DNA of 64,000 nt, from the NCBI GenBank assembly GCA_023411375.1, contig JAEYOW010000016.1, positions 147,386 to 211,385 on the forward strand. Direction: 5' to 3'. Source of the DNA: Bacillota bacterium (lineage in GTDB: Bacteria; Bacillota; Clostridia; Christensenellales; Aristaeellaceae). Shown piece after piece: positions 8,351 through 17,528 of this stretch; position 1 is the stretch's first letter; each line of letters starts with the position of its first letter. The notes under the pieces were generated by a model that did not search any database, was not told the origin of the DNA, and was given only the letters and a program-made list of their open reading frames with translations. The position numbers and the translations under genes were made by a program.

Positions 8351-9712
8351 GTGTTTACTATTCGTACCTGTATTTGTTCCCCATGCGGCATTTTGGGCTA
8401 CGGCTTTCCGCGCGAGTCATTTGCGCTGGCCATGGCGGAAAATCCCGACGCAATCGTCGTGGACGCCGGCTCGACCGACGCGGGGCCGCACAAGCTTGGC
8501 GCGGGCGTGGCGATTGTCAGCCGTATGGCCGCCAAGAAGGACCTTGCCTTGCTGATGGAGGGCGCGAGGAAGAGGAAAATTCCGTTGCTGATCGGATCGG
8601 CCGGAGGGTCCGGCGCGCGCGTACATACGGAGTGGACGCTTGATATCATCCGCGAGCTGTGCAAGGAGATGGACTGGCACCCCAAGACGGCCGTCATCTG
8701 GGCGGATATTCCCGATCAGGTGGTGCTTGAGGGGCTGGAGCAGGGCAAAATCAGCAAAATGTCTGAAAACGTGCCCGAGCTTACGCCTGAAACGCTGGCG
8801 CAGACAAACGGCGTGGTGGCCCAGATGGGCTTGGAGCCGATACTGGACGCGCTTGCCGGGGGCTTTCAGGTCATTATCTGCGGCAGGGCATACGATCCCG
8901 CTCCCTTTGCGGCTGTGGGCGTGCACCGTGGACACGATACCGGACTTGCCTACCACATGGGCAAAATCCTTGAGTGCGGAGCGCTGTGCTGCGAGCCCGG
9001 CACCACCAAGGATTGTATGTTGGGCATTTTGGAAGACAATTCCTTTACCGTCTATCCCGCCGCGAAAACACGGCGCTGCACGCCTGTGAGCGTCGCTGCG
9101 CACACCTTTTATGAAAAGGATCATCCCTATTTGCTGCACGGCCCCGGTATGCTGCTGGATTTAAGCGCCTGCCGCTTTGAGGACATGGGGGAGGGCCGCG
9201 TGCGCGTGACGGGAAGCCGGTTTGAATCCGTTCCCTATACGGTTAAGCTGGAGGGCGCACGCCCCGTGGCGTACCGAACTTTCGTGCTCGCGGGCATTCG
9301 CGATCCGCTGCTTATCGCCTGTATGGACGAGGTGGAACGGCAGGTGGTGGAAGGGGTGCGTGCTTATTACGCCGATATCCCATCGGACAGCTACCAGATT
9401 CATTTCTACCATTACGGAAAAGACGCGGTGCTGGGCCCGTGCGAGCCTTGCAAGGATATTCCGCATGAAATCGGCCTGATGTTCGAGGTGATCGCCCCTA
9501 CGCAGGAGCTCGCAAACGCGATATGCGCGACGGTTCGCTCGTCCTATCTGCATTTTGGTTACGAGGGGCGCAAGTCCACGGCCGGCAACCTTGCCTTTCC
9601 GTTCGCGCCCAGCGACGTACCCTTCGGCGCGGTATACGCCTTTTCCGTCTATCATTTGCTTGGGGTGGAGGACGGCCGGGCGCTGTTTCCCATCGAAGCG
9701 GTGGAGGTATGA
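8351..9712 (+). CDS. AtuA-like acyclic terpene utilisation family protein (DUF1446)
   Basis: A 453-residue cytoplasmic protein of the DUF1446/AtuA family. AtuA was named for a gene needed for acyclic terpene catabolism in Pseudomonas, but its reaction is not established and the family occurs widely in sugar- and acid-using bacteria. Visible features are an N-terminal GILGYGFPRESF, the glycine-rich DAGSTDAGPHKLG near residue 38, a GSAGGSGARVHTEWTLDI segment near residue 81 and CGRAYDPAPFAAVGVHRGHD near residue 177. Start is uncertain: GTG is used here, but an SD-like GAGGTG overlaps it and could serve an ATT nine bases later. The following DUF4387 gene is the usual partner of this family. Confidence 0.8.
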   Translation: MFTIRTCICSPCGILGYGFPRESFALAMAENPDAIVVDAGSTDAGPHKLGAGVAIVSRMAAKKDLALLMEGARKRKIPLLIGSAGGSGARVHTEWTLDIIRELCKEMDWHPKTAVIWADIPDQVVLEGLEQGKISKMSENVPELTPETLAQTNGVVAQMGLEPILDALAGGFQVIICGRAYDPAPFAAVGVHRGHDTGLAYHMGKILECGALCCEPGTTKDCMLGILEDNSFTVYPAAKTRRCTPVSVAAHTFYEKDHPYLLHGPGMLLDLSACRFEDMGEGRVRVTGSRFESVPYTVKLEGARPVAYRTFVLAGIRDPLLIACMDEVERQVVEGVRAYYADIPSDSYQIHFYHYGKDAVLGPCEPCKDIPHEIGLMFEVIAPTQELANAICATVRSSYLHFGYEGRKSTAGNLAFPFAPSDVPFGAVYAFSVYHLLGVEDGRALFPIEAVEV

Positions 9713-9714
9713 GA

Positions 9715-10026
9715 ATGCAACGGCTTTATGAGCTGACCAAGGTACTGCGCAGCAAAAACAGCGGCCCCTTTGAAATTACGCTGGATATTTTGTTTGACAA
9801 TCCCCAAACCTACCGGCGCGTGGTGGACAGCGGCGCGGTTACCCGTGAGAGTGTCGCGGCGCTGTACGGCATTTCGCCTGAAAAAATACTGGAGTTCATA
9901 CACTATGACGCGGCGCTGGGCATCAAGATCACCTATCTAAGGGACGTGGCCTCCGGCACCGTCGGCGACCGCGACGTATACGGCGCGCAGCAGCATGCGC
10001 CGCTTATGGATATTGAAATTCCATAA
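9715..10026 (+). CDS. DUF4387 domain protein, partner of AtuA/DUF1446
   Basis: A 103-residue protein matching the DUF4387 family along its whole length: LTKVLRSKNSGPFEITLDI at the N terminus and GDRDVYGAQQHAPLMDIEIP at the C terminus. In many genomes the domain is fused to, or encoded beside, DUF1446, so the two probably form one enzyme. Function is unknown. The chosen ATG has GGAGG 7 nt upstream; an ATG two codons earlier overlaps the preceding stop and lies too close to the SD. Either way the two genes are translationally coupled. Confidence 0.85.
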   Translation: MQRLYELTKVLRSKNSGPFEITLDILFDNPQTYRRVVDSGAVTRESVAALYGISPEKILEFIHYDAALGIKITYLRDVASGTVGDRDVYGAQQHAPLMDIEIP

Positions 10027-10044
10027 ACAGTAGGAGGCGGAAAT

Positions 10045-10971
10045 ATGCAGAACAAGAACGCCCTTCCCCGAAACACCCTGCGCGACGGCATGCGCCGGCT
10101 AAGGCTGGACTGGGTGCTGTACGCCATGCTGCTGCCGACGCTCGTGTATTTTATCGTATTTCGGGTGCTGCCCATCTGGAACATGCGTCTGGCATTCTTC
10201 AATTTCAGCGGCCGCAAGGCGTGGACGTGGGCGGGCACCAAATATTTTGAAATGATGTTTGCCTCTCCGCTGATGAAGGATATCTTGATGAATACCCTGA
10301 TCATCAGCCTGATGAAGTATGTGCTGCTGTTTCCGTTCTTCGCAATTTTCGCCGTTTTGTTATCTGAAATGCGTTCCAACCGCATGCGCAAGTTTACGCA
10401 GGTGGTCAGCTACCTGCCGCACTTTCTTTCGTGGGTTGTGATCGCAGGCATCTGGATCAGCTTCCTGTCCAAAACCGGCGCTGTCAACCAGATACGCGGG
10501 TTGTTCGGTTTGCCCGTTATCGATTATATGACGGATAAGGGCTCCATCCGCTGGGTTCTGTTCTTTTCGGAGGGCTGGCGGTCGCTTGGCTGGGATTCCA
10601 TCATTTACTTCACCGCCATTCTGGGCATCAGCCCGTCGCTTTACGAAGCGGCGGAAATCGACGGCGCGTCACGCTTTCAAACCGTCCGCTATATCGTGTT
10701 CCCCGCGCTTGTTACCCCGATGGTGACGATGTTTATCCTGAACCTCGGCTTCTTCTTAAACGCCGGGTTCGATCAGGTGCTGAACTTCACCAACTCCGCC
10801 GTCAACAGCACCATCGAAATTCTGGATACCTATATCTACAACATCGGTATCGGGCAGGGCCAGTATTCGCTGGCGACGGCCGTGGGCCTTGTCAAGGGCG
10901 TGTTCGGCGTGGTTTTGGTACTGCTCACACATGTTGCCAGCAAGCGTTTGACTGGCACAGGCGTTTGGTAA
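10045..10971 (+). CDS. Sugar ABC transporter permease, LplB type
   Basis: A 308-residue inner-membrane permease with about six membrane segments. It shows the LplB N-terminal segment (VLYAMLLPTLVYFIVFRVLP) and the EAA loop SLYEAAEIDGASRFQTVRYI near residue 203. It is followed by its LplC-type partner and then the solute-binding protein. No ATPase gene is present, so a shared ATPase is expected. An AGGAGG site precedes the ATG. Cargo is unknown; the operon holds two ARH-type hydrolases and the AtuA/DUF4387 pair rather than glycosidases. Confidence 0.93.
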   Translation: MQNKNALPRNTLRDGMRRLRLDWVLYAMLLPTLVYFIVFRVLPIWNMRLAFFNFSGRKAWTWAGTKYFEMMFASPLMKDILMNTLIISLMKYVLLFPFFAIFAVLLSEMRSNRMRKFTQVVSYLPHFLSWVVIAGIWISFLSKTGAVNQIRGLFGLPVIDYMTDKGSIRWVLFFSEGWRSLGWDSIIYFTAILGISPSLYEAAEIDGASRFQTVRYIVFPALVTPMVTMFILNLGFFLNAGFDQVLNFTNSAVNSTIEILDTYIYNIGIGQGQYSLATAVGLVKGVFGVVLVLLTHVASKRLTGTGVW

Positions 10972-10984
10972 GGGGGCGGCAAAT

Positions 10985-11875
10985 GTGAAAAAAGTCAAAA
11001 AGCTGTTTACGCCCGGACAAATCCTGTTAAACCTCGTTATGATCTTCCTGTCGCTGACGATGCTGGTGCCGCTGCTGAACATCTTGGCGAAATCCTTCTC
11101 CGACCCCGCGCTGTCGCCCTCCATGAGCGGCCTGCGCATAATCCCGGCAGGCTTCAGCACCATCAACTATCAGATCGTTTTCAGCAACAAGGTTATCCTT
11201 CCGACCCTCTGGAACTCGGTGGTCATCACCGTGCTGGGAACGCTGATCAACATTTTGCTGACCACCAGCGCCGCCTATGTGCTGATTCAGCCGCGGCTGA
11301 TGTTCAAAAAGACGATCATGACCTTTTTGATTATCATGATGCTGTTCGACCCCGGACTGGTGCCTGAATACCTGGTCGTCAAAGGCTTGGGGCTGATCGG
11401 CAGCAAGTGGTCGGTCATTCTGGTCACTTCGGTCAACGTCTATTACCTGATTATCATGATGCGGTACTTTCAGGCGATTCCTTCCGACATCTACGAGGCG
11501 GCGCGCATCGACGGAGCGGGGCATATCCGAATGCTGGGGTCTATGGTGTTCCCACTGGCCAAAGCCGGTATCGCCACCATCGCGATGTTTTACGCCGTCG
11601 TGCGCTGGAATGAATACTTCAAGGCCAGCATTTACCTGACCGAAACCGCCAAAACCACGTTACAGGTTATCCTCAGGCAGTTCGTGGTACTGGGCGATAC
11701 CGTTTCACTGATCGGCGCGCAAAACATCATGAGCTATAACGAGCTTGCGCGGATCGACTACGGCGCGCTCAAGGCCGCGACCATCGTCATCGCCATCGTC
11801 CCTATTTTGCTGCTCTACCCGCTGGTGCTCAAATTCTACACCAAGGACGTAATGGCGGGCAGCGTGAAGGAATGA
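10985..11875 (+). CDS. Carbohydrate ABC transporter permease, LplC type
   Basis: A 296-residue LplC-class permease, second channel subunit. The EAA loop SDIYEAARIDGAGHIRMLGS lies near residue 167 and the C terminus DVMAGSVKE is typical. Start is GTG with AAGGGGG upstream, 13 nt after the LplB stop. About six membrane segments are visible. It works with the preceding permease and the binding protein that follows. Confidence 0.92.
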   Translation: MKKVKKLFTPGQILLNLVMIFLSLTMLVPLLNILAKSFSDPALSPSMSGLRIIPAGFSTINYQIVFSNKVILPTLWNSVVITVLGTLINILLTTSAAYVLIQPRLMFKKTIMTFLIIMMLFDPGLVPEYLVVKGLGLIGSKWSVILVTSVNVYYLIIMMRYFQAIPSDIYEAARIDGAGHIRMLGSMVFPLAKAGIATIAMFYAVVRWNEYFKASIYLTETAKTTLQVILRQFVVLGDTVSLIGAQNIMSYNELARIDYGALKAATIVIAIVPILLLYPLVLKFYTKDVMAGSVKE

Positions 11876-11937
11876 GGCGGCATCCACCGTACCCTTCGGT
11901 CTGGAAGAGGACCGAAAAAATAAAGGAGGTTTATCCA

Positions 11938-13383
11938 ATGATGAAGAAATGGCTTGCTTTACTGTTAACCGCCATGATGCTGCTGGGCAGCACGGCCGCC
12001 GTCGCTGAAATCGGCTCCGCCGAGGCCCCCGTCCCCGTTTCCATCCTGATCAAGGACGTGTTGCCAGACGAGGCGGACACCGTCGCCGTTGTTGAAGCGA
12101 TTGAGAAGGGCATGGCCGCGCAGGGCAACTACGTGGACATCACTATTCTGGAAGCGCCCGCAGGCAAGTATGTGGAGGTTGTGCCGCTGGCGTTCCGCAC
12201 CGAGGAAATCAACCCCGACATTATTTTCTTCCAGGGTAACACCGATACGCCCGTGGTGGCCGAGGGCCTGTTGGAGGACCTGACCCCCTACATCGAGAAT
12301 TCCACCTATGTAAAGGCCGTGATGGGCGAGCACAGCAAGGCCCGCATGGAAAGCTCCCCCTACCTGCTTTGGCTTGCGCCCGCGAAGTTCTTCGCGCCCG
12401 TTATCCGCAAGGATTTCCTTGATCAGGCGTCCTCCAAGGACGCTTTCCTGGCGGACCCGACCCCCGAAGCCTATGCCAAGCTGCTTAAGGAGCTGATGGA
12501 CGCCGGCACCGTCAAGTATGGCGTAACGGTTGACGGCGCGCTCACCCGTCTGGACAGCATCTTCAACCATGCCTTTGGCGTGACCTCCTCCATTATGGAA
12601 GTGGACGGCAAATACGTTTACTCCATGGTGACGGAGCAGGAGAAGAATAAGCTGGCTTTCTACGCACAGCTTTACAAGGACGGCATCCTGGACGCCGACT
12701 ACATTACCAAGGCGTGGGACACCATGGAGCAGGCCTTTTATGAGGGCGACTGCGCGCTGATCGCCGGAACGGCGGGCGACGTTATCCAGGTTTACAACAC
12801 CAAAATGGTGCAGACCATGGGCGAAGGCGCCGAGCTGGTTGCGCTTCCCCCTGCCAAGGGCGTCGGCCAGGCGTATGCCTCCATCGACGTAACCAAGGAA
12901 GAGCGCGGCTTTGCCATCAACGCCACCATCGACCAGAACGTGAAGGACGCGGCGTTCGCGATTCTCGAGTACATGGCCAGCCCTGAGGGGCGGATGATCG
13001 ACAAGCTGGGCGTCGAGGGTGTGCATTACACCGTTGACAACGGCACGGTCACCTATACCGATGCCTGGGGCGCCTACTGGGCCCGTTTCTTCCCGACGGT
13101 GGACGGCCTGCCCGCCGACCTGAAGCTTGCCACCCCGGTGCTGAGCACCCCCGCGCAGGACAGCCTGACCCTGGGCGCGCAGTACTACGCCAACGATATC
13201 AATGTAATCATCCCCGAAGATTTGCAGCCGCAGCTTGCCGCTGTGAAATCCATCTACACCGAGTACGCCAATGAGATTGTTCGCGGTGTTCGCCCCATCG
13301 ACGATTTTGCCCAGATGGTGGAGAAGATCAACGCGGCCGGCGGCGACGCGCTGAGCGAGTATTTCGCGACGGTGCTTAAGTAA
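11938..13383 (+). CDS. Extracellular solute-binding protein of the ABC importer
   Basis: A 481-residue secreted binding protein. MMKKWLALLLTAMMLLGSTA then AVAEI is a type-I signal peptide, with no lipobox. The chosen ATG has a perfect AAAGGAGG 8 nt upstream; earlier in-frame codons lie in the leader. The mature protein contains the usual EEINPDIIFFQGNTDTP and QAFYEGDCALIAGTAGD segments of family 1 binding proteins. It is unusual in following rather than preceding its permeases. The ligand is unknown. A strong hairpin lies just after the stop codon. Confidence 0.9.
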   Translation: MMKKWLALLLTAMMLLGSTAAVAEIGSAEAPVPVSILIKDVLPDEADTVAVVEAIEKGMAAQGNYVDITILEAPAGKYVEVVPLAFRTEEINPDIIFFQGNTDTPVVAEGLLEDLTPYIENSTYVKAVMGEHSKARMESSPYLLWLAPAKFFAPVIRKDFLDQASSKDAFLADPTPEAYAKLLKELMDAGTVKYGVTVDGALTRLDSIFNHAFGVTSSIMEVDGKYVYSMVTEQEKNKLAFYAQLYKDGILDADYITKAWDTMEQAFYEGDCALIAGTAGDVIQVYNTKMVQTMGEGAELVALPPAKGVGQAYASIDVTKEERGFAINATIDQNVKDAAFAILEYMASPEGRMIDKLGVEGVHYTVDNGTVTYTDAWGAYWARFFPTVDGLPADLKLATPVLSTPAQDSLTLGAQYYANDINVIIPEDLQPQLAAVKSIYTEYANEIVRGVRPIDDFAQMVEKINAAGGDALSEYFATVLK

Positions 13384-13395
13384 TTTCCTTTCTTT

Positions 13396-13428
13396 GGCGG
13401 GGAACAGAGCGTGCCTTTGTTCCCCGCC
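13396..13428 (+). promoter_or_regulatory. Hairpin after the solute-binding protein gene
   Basis: GGCGGGGAACA pairs perfectly with TGTTCCCCGCC (11 bp, 11-nt loop) 12 nt after the binding-protein stop. No U-run follows, so it is more likely an mRNA 3'-end stabiliser or processing stop than a terminator. Confidence 0.7.
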
Positions 13429-13465
13429 GCTTATCCGCAAGCAAAATAATAAGGAGTGTCATCAT

Positions 13466-15538
13466 TTGAGCCCGGTAGAGTATGTGGAGCGCGTCTATGC
13501 TGGTTTTTTGGGCATGAACATCGGGATTCGGCTGGGCGCACCGGTCGAGCCCGCGCTTTGGAGCTACGAGCGCATCGAGAGGACGTATGGCGATATCCGA
13601 GGCTATGTGAAGGATTACAAACATTTTGCCGCGGACGACGACGCGAACGGTCCTGTTTTTTTTCTGCGCGCGCTCAACGACAGCCATGGCGAGGCAACGC
13701 CCCAGGCGGTTGCCGAGGCATGGCTCAACTATGCCCGGGAGGGCGTGGGTTTGTACTGGTGGGGCGGCTACGGCGTCAGCACCGAGCATACCGCCTACCT
13801 CAACCTGAAAAACGGCATTCCGGCGCCCGCGTCCGGTTCGATCCGGCAGAACGGTCGCATCCTCGCCGAGCAGATCGGCGGACAGATTTTTATTGATACC
13901 TGGGGCCTGATCGCGCCGGGCGACCCGGCGTGCGCGGCGCGTTACGCCATGGCGGCCGCCTCCGTCAGCCACGACGGAGAGGGCTTATACGGCGCGGCGT
14001 TCGTCGCGGCATGCATCGCTGAGGCGTTCGTATGCGGCGACATTCAGAAGGTGATGGACGCCGGCCTTGCGCAGATTCCGCAGGACAGCGTTTACGCGGC
14101 CGTTGTAAGTACCGTGCGCGCTTTCCACCGGGAAAAACCCGGCGACTGGCGGGCTTGCCGGGAAATGCTGGAGCGCGACTGGGGCTATGACAAGTACGCG
14201 GGCGTTTGCCACATCATCCCTAACGCGGGCGTGTGCGCCCTTGCCATGTGCTACGGCGAGGGGGATTTTGCCCGCACGGTTGAAATCGCGACCATGTGCT
14301 CCTGGGATACGGACTGCAACGCGGGCAACGTGGGGACGGTACTGGGCGTGATGTGCGGGCTTGACGGCCTTCCCGCGCATTACCGCGAACCGATCAACGA
14401 TGAAATTGTGCTTTCGGGCATCTCGGGCTATTTGAATATCCTTGATATTCCTTCCTATGCCTATGAGCTGGCAGCATGGGGCTACCGCATGCGGGGTGAG
14501 ATGGTTCCGAGGGAAATCGCGGACCGGATTCGCGAGGGCGAGGTGGATTTCGATTTCTCCCTTTCCGGAAGCACGCACGGCCTGCGCTTTGAATGCGCAG
14601 TGCCAACCTGCGCAAAACTGGGCGGGGGAAAGGTTTTGCTTGACCGCATGGTACGCGGGCAGCGAGCGAAACTTTTTTATAAGCCGTTATGGCGCAGGTC
14701 GGATTTCAGCGACGAACGCTACATGCCCGTGTTTTCGCCCCGGGCATATCCGGGTCAACAGGCGGAAATCTCGCTCGCTTACGACAAGCAGCAGGGCGAG
14801 GCGCTGATCCTGACCCCGTATATAAGGGAAAGCCTGAGCGGAAAAGAGCTGCTTCAAAAGCCCGTGATTTTGGAAGCGGGAAAGGATGAAACCACGCTTT
14901 CTTTTACCATCCCCGATCTGGCGGGAGGCCTGGCGGATGAGCTGGGGGTGATCATCGAATCCGCCGCACCGGCAAAATTCGCCGTTTCGGGCACGCTGTG
15001 CCTGAAACGGCTGCGCGTGTTCGGCAAGGCGGCGTATACGGTTGACTTTGCCAAGATGAAGAAGGAGTTTGGGAGCATCCTGCCTTTTTCGCACAACCAC
15101 GGAGCGTGGGATTTAGAGGCCGGACGGATTCACCTGTTGTGCGACAATCAGGCGCAGGCCTTCACCGGCAACTACTTCATGCGCGACGCGAGCGTATCCG
15201 CGCCTGTGCAACCTGAAAATGGTGAAAGCATATGCCTTGCGCTGCGGGCGCAGGGAGCGCAGCGCGGCTATTACGCAGGATTGCACGGCCGGGGGAAGGT
15301 CGCGATTCTGGCGATGGAAAACGGGCGCGCGGAGGTGCTTGCCGAGGGAGCGCTTGACTGGCGGTACGGTGAAAGCCGAATGATTCGCTTCACCGCCGTC
15401 GGCAGGCAGCTGACCCTGGAAGCCGGAGACGTTACGCTGCAGGCGGAGGACAGCCGGTTTGCTTATGGTATGACGGGCTTCGGCATGCTGTCCATGGGGC
15501 GGGCCTATCTTGGAAACCTGAACGTTTGCGAGATGTAA
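13466..15538 (+). CDS. ADP-ribosylglycohydrolase-fold protein with large C-terminal extension
   Basis: A 690-residue protein. About the first 340 residues carry the ARH/DraG fold, whose members use two Mg2+ ions to cleave N-glycosidic ribosyl bonds. Metal-site motifs are present: FAADDDANGPV near residue 52 and SWDTDCNAGNVGTVLG near residue 277. The remaining 350 residues look like beta-rich domains not recognised here, possibly carbohydrate-binding. TTG is taken as the start because AAGGAG lies 9 nt upstream and the match to the family begins there. No signal peptide, so it acts on imported substrate. It is followed by a shorter ARH protein, suggesting tandem hydrolysis of one class of N-glycoside or nucleoside-like compound; this is inference. 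Confidence 0.82.
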   Translation: MSPVEYVERVYAGFLGMNIGIRLGAPVEPALWSYERIERTYGDIRGYVKDYKHFAADDDANGPVFFLRALNDSHGEATPQAVAEAWLNYAREGVGLYWWGGYGVSTEHTAYLNLKNGIPAPASGSIRQNGRILAEQIGGQIFIDTWGLIAPGDPACAARYAMAAASVSHDGEGLYGAAFVAACIAEAFVCGDIQKVMDAGLAQIPQDSVYAAVVSTVRAFHREKPGDWRACREMLERDWGYDKYAGVCHIIPNAGVCALAMCYGEGDFARTVEIATMCSWDTDCNAGNVGTVLGVMCGLDGLPAHYREPINDEIVLSGISGYLNILDIPSYAYELAAWGYRMRGEMVPREIADRIREGEVDFDFSLSGSTHGLRFECAVPTCAKLGGGKVLLDRMVRGQRAKLFYKPLWRRSDFSDERYMPVFSPRAYPGQQAEISLAYDKQQGEALILTPYIRESLSGKELLQKPVILEAGKDETTLSFTIPDLAGGLADELGVIIESAAPAKFAVSGTLCLKRLRVFGKAAYTVDFAKMKKEFGSILPFSHNHGAWDLEAGRIHLLCDNQAQAFTGNYFMRDASVSAPVQPENGESICLALRAQGAQRGYYAGLHGRGKVAILAMENGRAEVLAEGALDWRYGESRMIRFTAVGRQLTLEAGDVTLQAEDSRFAYGMTGFGMLSMGRAYLGNLNVCEM

Positions 15539-15585
15539 TTGCGCCGGGTATGTTTGCCGGGCGGAAAAAGAGGAGGAAATAGGCG

Positions 15586-16581
15586 ATGCTTAGCAGAAAG
15601 GAACTGCTGAACAACCCGGAGCTTTTAAGGGATAAGGCGCGAGGAGCGCTGATCGGGCTTGCTATCGGCGACAGTTTTGGTGACGCGTCCCGTACGCCTG
15701 ATAATCAGATGGCGTATGGATTAACCGCCGACTTCAACAAGGGCGCGAGCTGGTCCACCGACGATACGGAGTTTGCTATGCTTACCGCGCAGACGCTGAT
15801 TGACTGCGGCGGAAAGCTTAATAGCGCGTGTGTTGTGGAGGCATGGCTTAAGCACGTTGCCACGCAGGATGAACTAAAGCGCGGCGGTGCGAGCGAGTTT
15901 GAAGCATCCCGCAACCTGCGCAGGGGGTTGCGCCCGCCGCTATCCGGGCGGTATAATGCTTATAGCCATTCCGACGGCGCGGCCATGCGCATCGCGCCCA
16001 TCGGGGTATTTTGTGCGGGCGACGCTGACCGGGCCATCGAAATGGCAGCCATTGACGCCTCCATCAGCCACGACCGTGAGGGCATATGGGGTGCGCAATC
16101 CGTCGCGGCGGCGGTCGCGGTGGCCATGGCGGACGGCACCATGGAAGAAATCCTCGCGGCGGCGATGAAGCCCATTCCTGCCGACACGTGGTATGCCCAC
16201 GCCATGCAGCGCGCGATGGATATTGTGGACGAAGCCGGCGGTGAACTGCTAAAAGCTTGGATGCCGCTGCATGACGAACTTTGGACCAGCTACAAGGCCT
16301 GCGTGGCCGAGGCGGTTTCCGAGGCGTTTGGCGTGCTTAAGCTGGTGCATGGGGATTTCCGCACCGGCGTGACCTACGCGGGCAATTTTGGGCGCGACGC
16401 CGACACCATCGGCGCGATCTGTGGCGCGGTGCTGGGAGCGAAATACGGCTACGGGGCCATCCCGCCCGTATGGGCCGAAAAGCCGCGCTATCCCACGGGT
16501 ACATGCCTGCTGTTTACTAAGGGAATGGACATCCGCGCTACGGCGGACAAACTGGCGGAGCTCGCCCTGCGGGAGGCGTAA
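15586..16581 (+). CDS. ADP-ribosylglycohydrolase family protein
   Basis: A 331-residue single-domain ARH-fold enzyme. The hallmarks are complete: RGALIGLAIGDSFGDA near residue 20, the first metal motif WSTDDTEFAML near residue 56, and the second NFGRDADTIGAICGAVLGA near residue 267. Family members release ADP-ribose from proteins or small molecules, but many bacterial members beside sugar transporters are thought to act on nucleosides or other N-glycosides. An AGGAGG site lies upstream of the ATG. It sits between the longer ARH gene and the GntR regulator in the same operon. Confidence 0.88.
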   Translation: MLSRKELLNNPELLRDKARGALIGLAIGDSFGDASRTPDNQMAYGLTADFNKGASWSTDDTEFAMLTAQTLIDCGGKLNSACVVEAWLKHVATQDELKRGGASEFEASRNLRRGLRPPLSGRYNAYSHSDGAAMRIAPIGVFCAGDADRAIEMAAIDASISHDREGIWGAQSVAAAVAVAMADGTMEEILAAAMKPIPADTWYAHAMQRAMDIVDEAGGELLKAWMPLHDELWTSYKACVAEAVSEAFGVLKLVHGDFRTGVTYAGNFGRDADTIGAICGAVLGAKYGYGAIPPVWAEKPRYPTGTCLLFTKGMDIRATADKLAELALREA

Positions 16582-16606
16582 CCGCCCGCAGAAAGAGGAT
16601 GAATGC

Positions 16607-17284
16607 ATGATGAGCTTCCAGCCTATCCAGGACCAGCGGCTGTCGGACCGGATTGCGGAGCAGTTTACCAGGGCCATGAGGGAGGGCGAGCTGACGGTAG
16701 GGACGCGTCTGCCACCCGAGGCGCAGCTGGCTGAACAGCTCGGCGTAAGCCGCGGCATCCTTCGCGAGGCGCTGACCATTCTGGAAGCGCGCGGACACTT
16801 GAGCCGCACCCCCAAGGGCGGCACCGTGATCACCTCCGTGATTGGGGACGATCTCGCGCGCACGCTATCCAAGCAGCTCAGGCAGGCCACCTACCGCGAC
16901 CTGCTGGAGTTTCGCGAGGTGATGGAATACCGCGCGGTAGAAAATATCGTGCGCATCGCCACCGACGAGCAGCTGCAGAGCCTGGAGGAGCTTTTGCAGG
17001 ACGAGCAGCAGCAGGTATCCCAGATTGACCGTTACTTTCATTACCAGCTCGCTGTTCTTTCGGGCAACAGCCTGTTCAGCTCCTTTGTGGATACCTATTA
17101 TGAGCTGATACGGGAAATTAAGGTGAAAAGCCTTCAGACGAAGGAACGCAAAGCGGCGATCAGGCGCGAGCATCTTGCGATTTTAAACGCGTTAAAGGCG
17201 CGGAACGCAGAGCTTGCGCGCGAATGCGTGCGGTTGCATTTAAACGCGGTACGGCGTTCGGTGGACAGCAGCGAGGAAGAATAG
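16607..17284 (+). CDS. GntR-family regulator, FadR subfamily
   Basis: A 225-residue regulator with an N-terminal winged helix (LTVGTRLPPEAQLAEQLGVS then RGILREALTILEARG) and a C-terminal all-helical FCD ligand domain. The FCD metal residues are visible: Asp and His in DRYFHYQ, His in REHLAIL and His in CVRLHLN, so the domain probably binds a metal and an organic acid or sugar acid. AGAGGA precedes the double ATG. As last gene of the operon it is the obvious candidate to bind the palindrome over the operon's -35 box and to sense a pathway intermediate. Confidence 0.9.
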   Translation: MMSFQPIQDQRLSDRIAEQFTRAMREGELTVGTRLPPEAQLAEQLGVSRGILREALTILEARGHLSRTPKGGTVITSVIGDDLARTLSKQLRQATYRDLLEFREVMEYRAVENIVRIATDEQLQSLEELLQDEQQQVSQIDRYFHYQLAVLSGNSLFSSFVDTYYELIREIKVKSLQTKERKAAIRREHLAILNALKARNAELARECVRLHLNAVRRSVDSSEEE

Positions 17285-17331
17285 AAAACGGAGAATCCGG
17301 GAGGCGGATGCGCCCGGCGCGTTATAATGAA

Positions 17332-17367
17332 AGCAGCCCTGCTGGAAAAAGGCAGGGCTGCTTTTGG
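17332..17367 (+). terminator. Intrinsic terminator closing the AtuA-ARH-GntR operon
   Basis: AGCAGCCCTGC pairs with GCAGGGCTGCT in a perfect 11-bp stem with a 9-nt loop, followed by TTTT. It lies 47 nt after the GntR stop codon. Confidence 0.9.
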
Positions 17368-17528
17368 TATGCAAGTAGATTGCCATTAGACAAATTTAAC
17401 AAAAAATTATTTGCAATATAGTTTTACAATTATAAAAATTCTTATAGTAAAAATATTTGCAATGTTACGAATTTGGTATATAATGATAAGCAAAAGAGCG
17501 CCGAGCGAAAACCAATGAGGGAAAATAA

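Noticed and set aside
11965..13440. A 491-codon open frame on the minus strand opposite a binding-protein gene
   Set aside because: It is the mirror of a clear secreted binding protein with signal peptide and ribosome site; the minus translation is Gly/His/Arg-rich with no family features, as expected for GC-rich antisense frames.
13466..16581. DraG-type regulators of nitrogenase
   Set aside because: No nitrogen-fixation genes or DraT are nearby; the ARH genes sit with a sugar-type importer.
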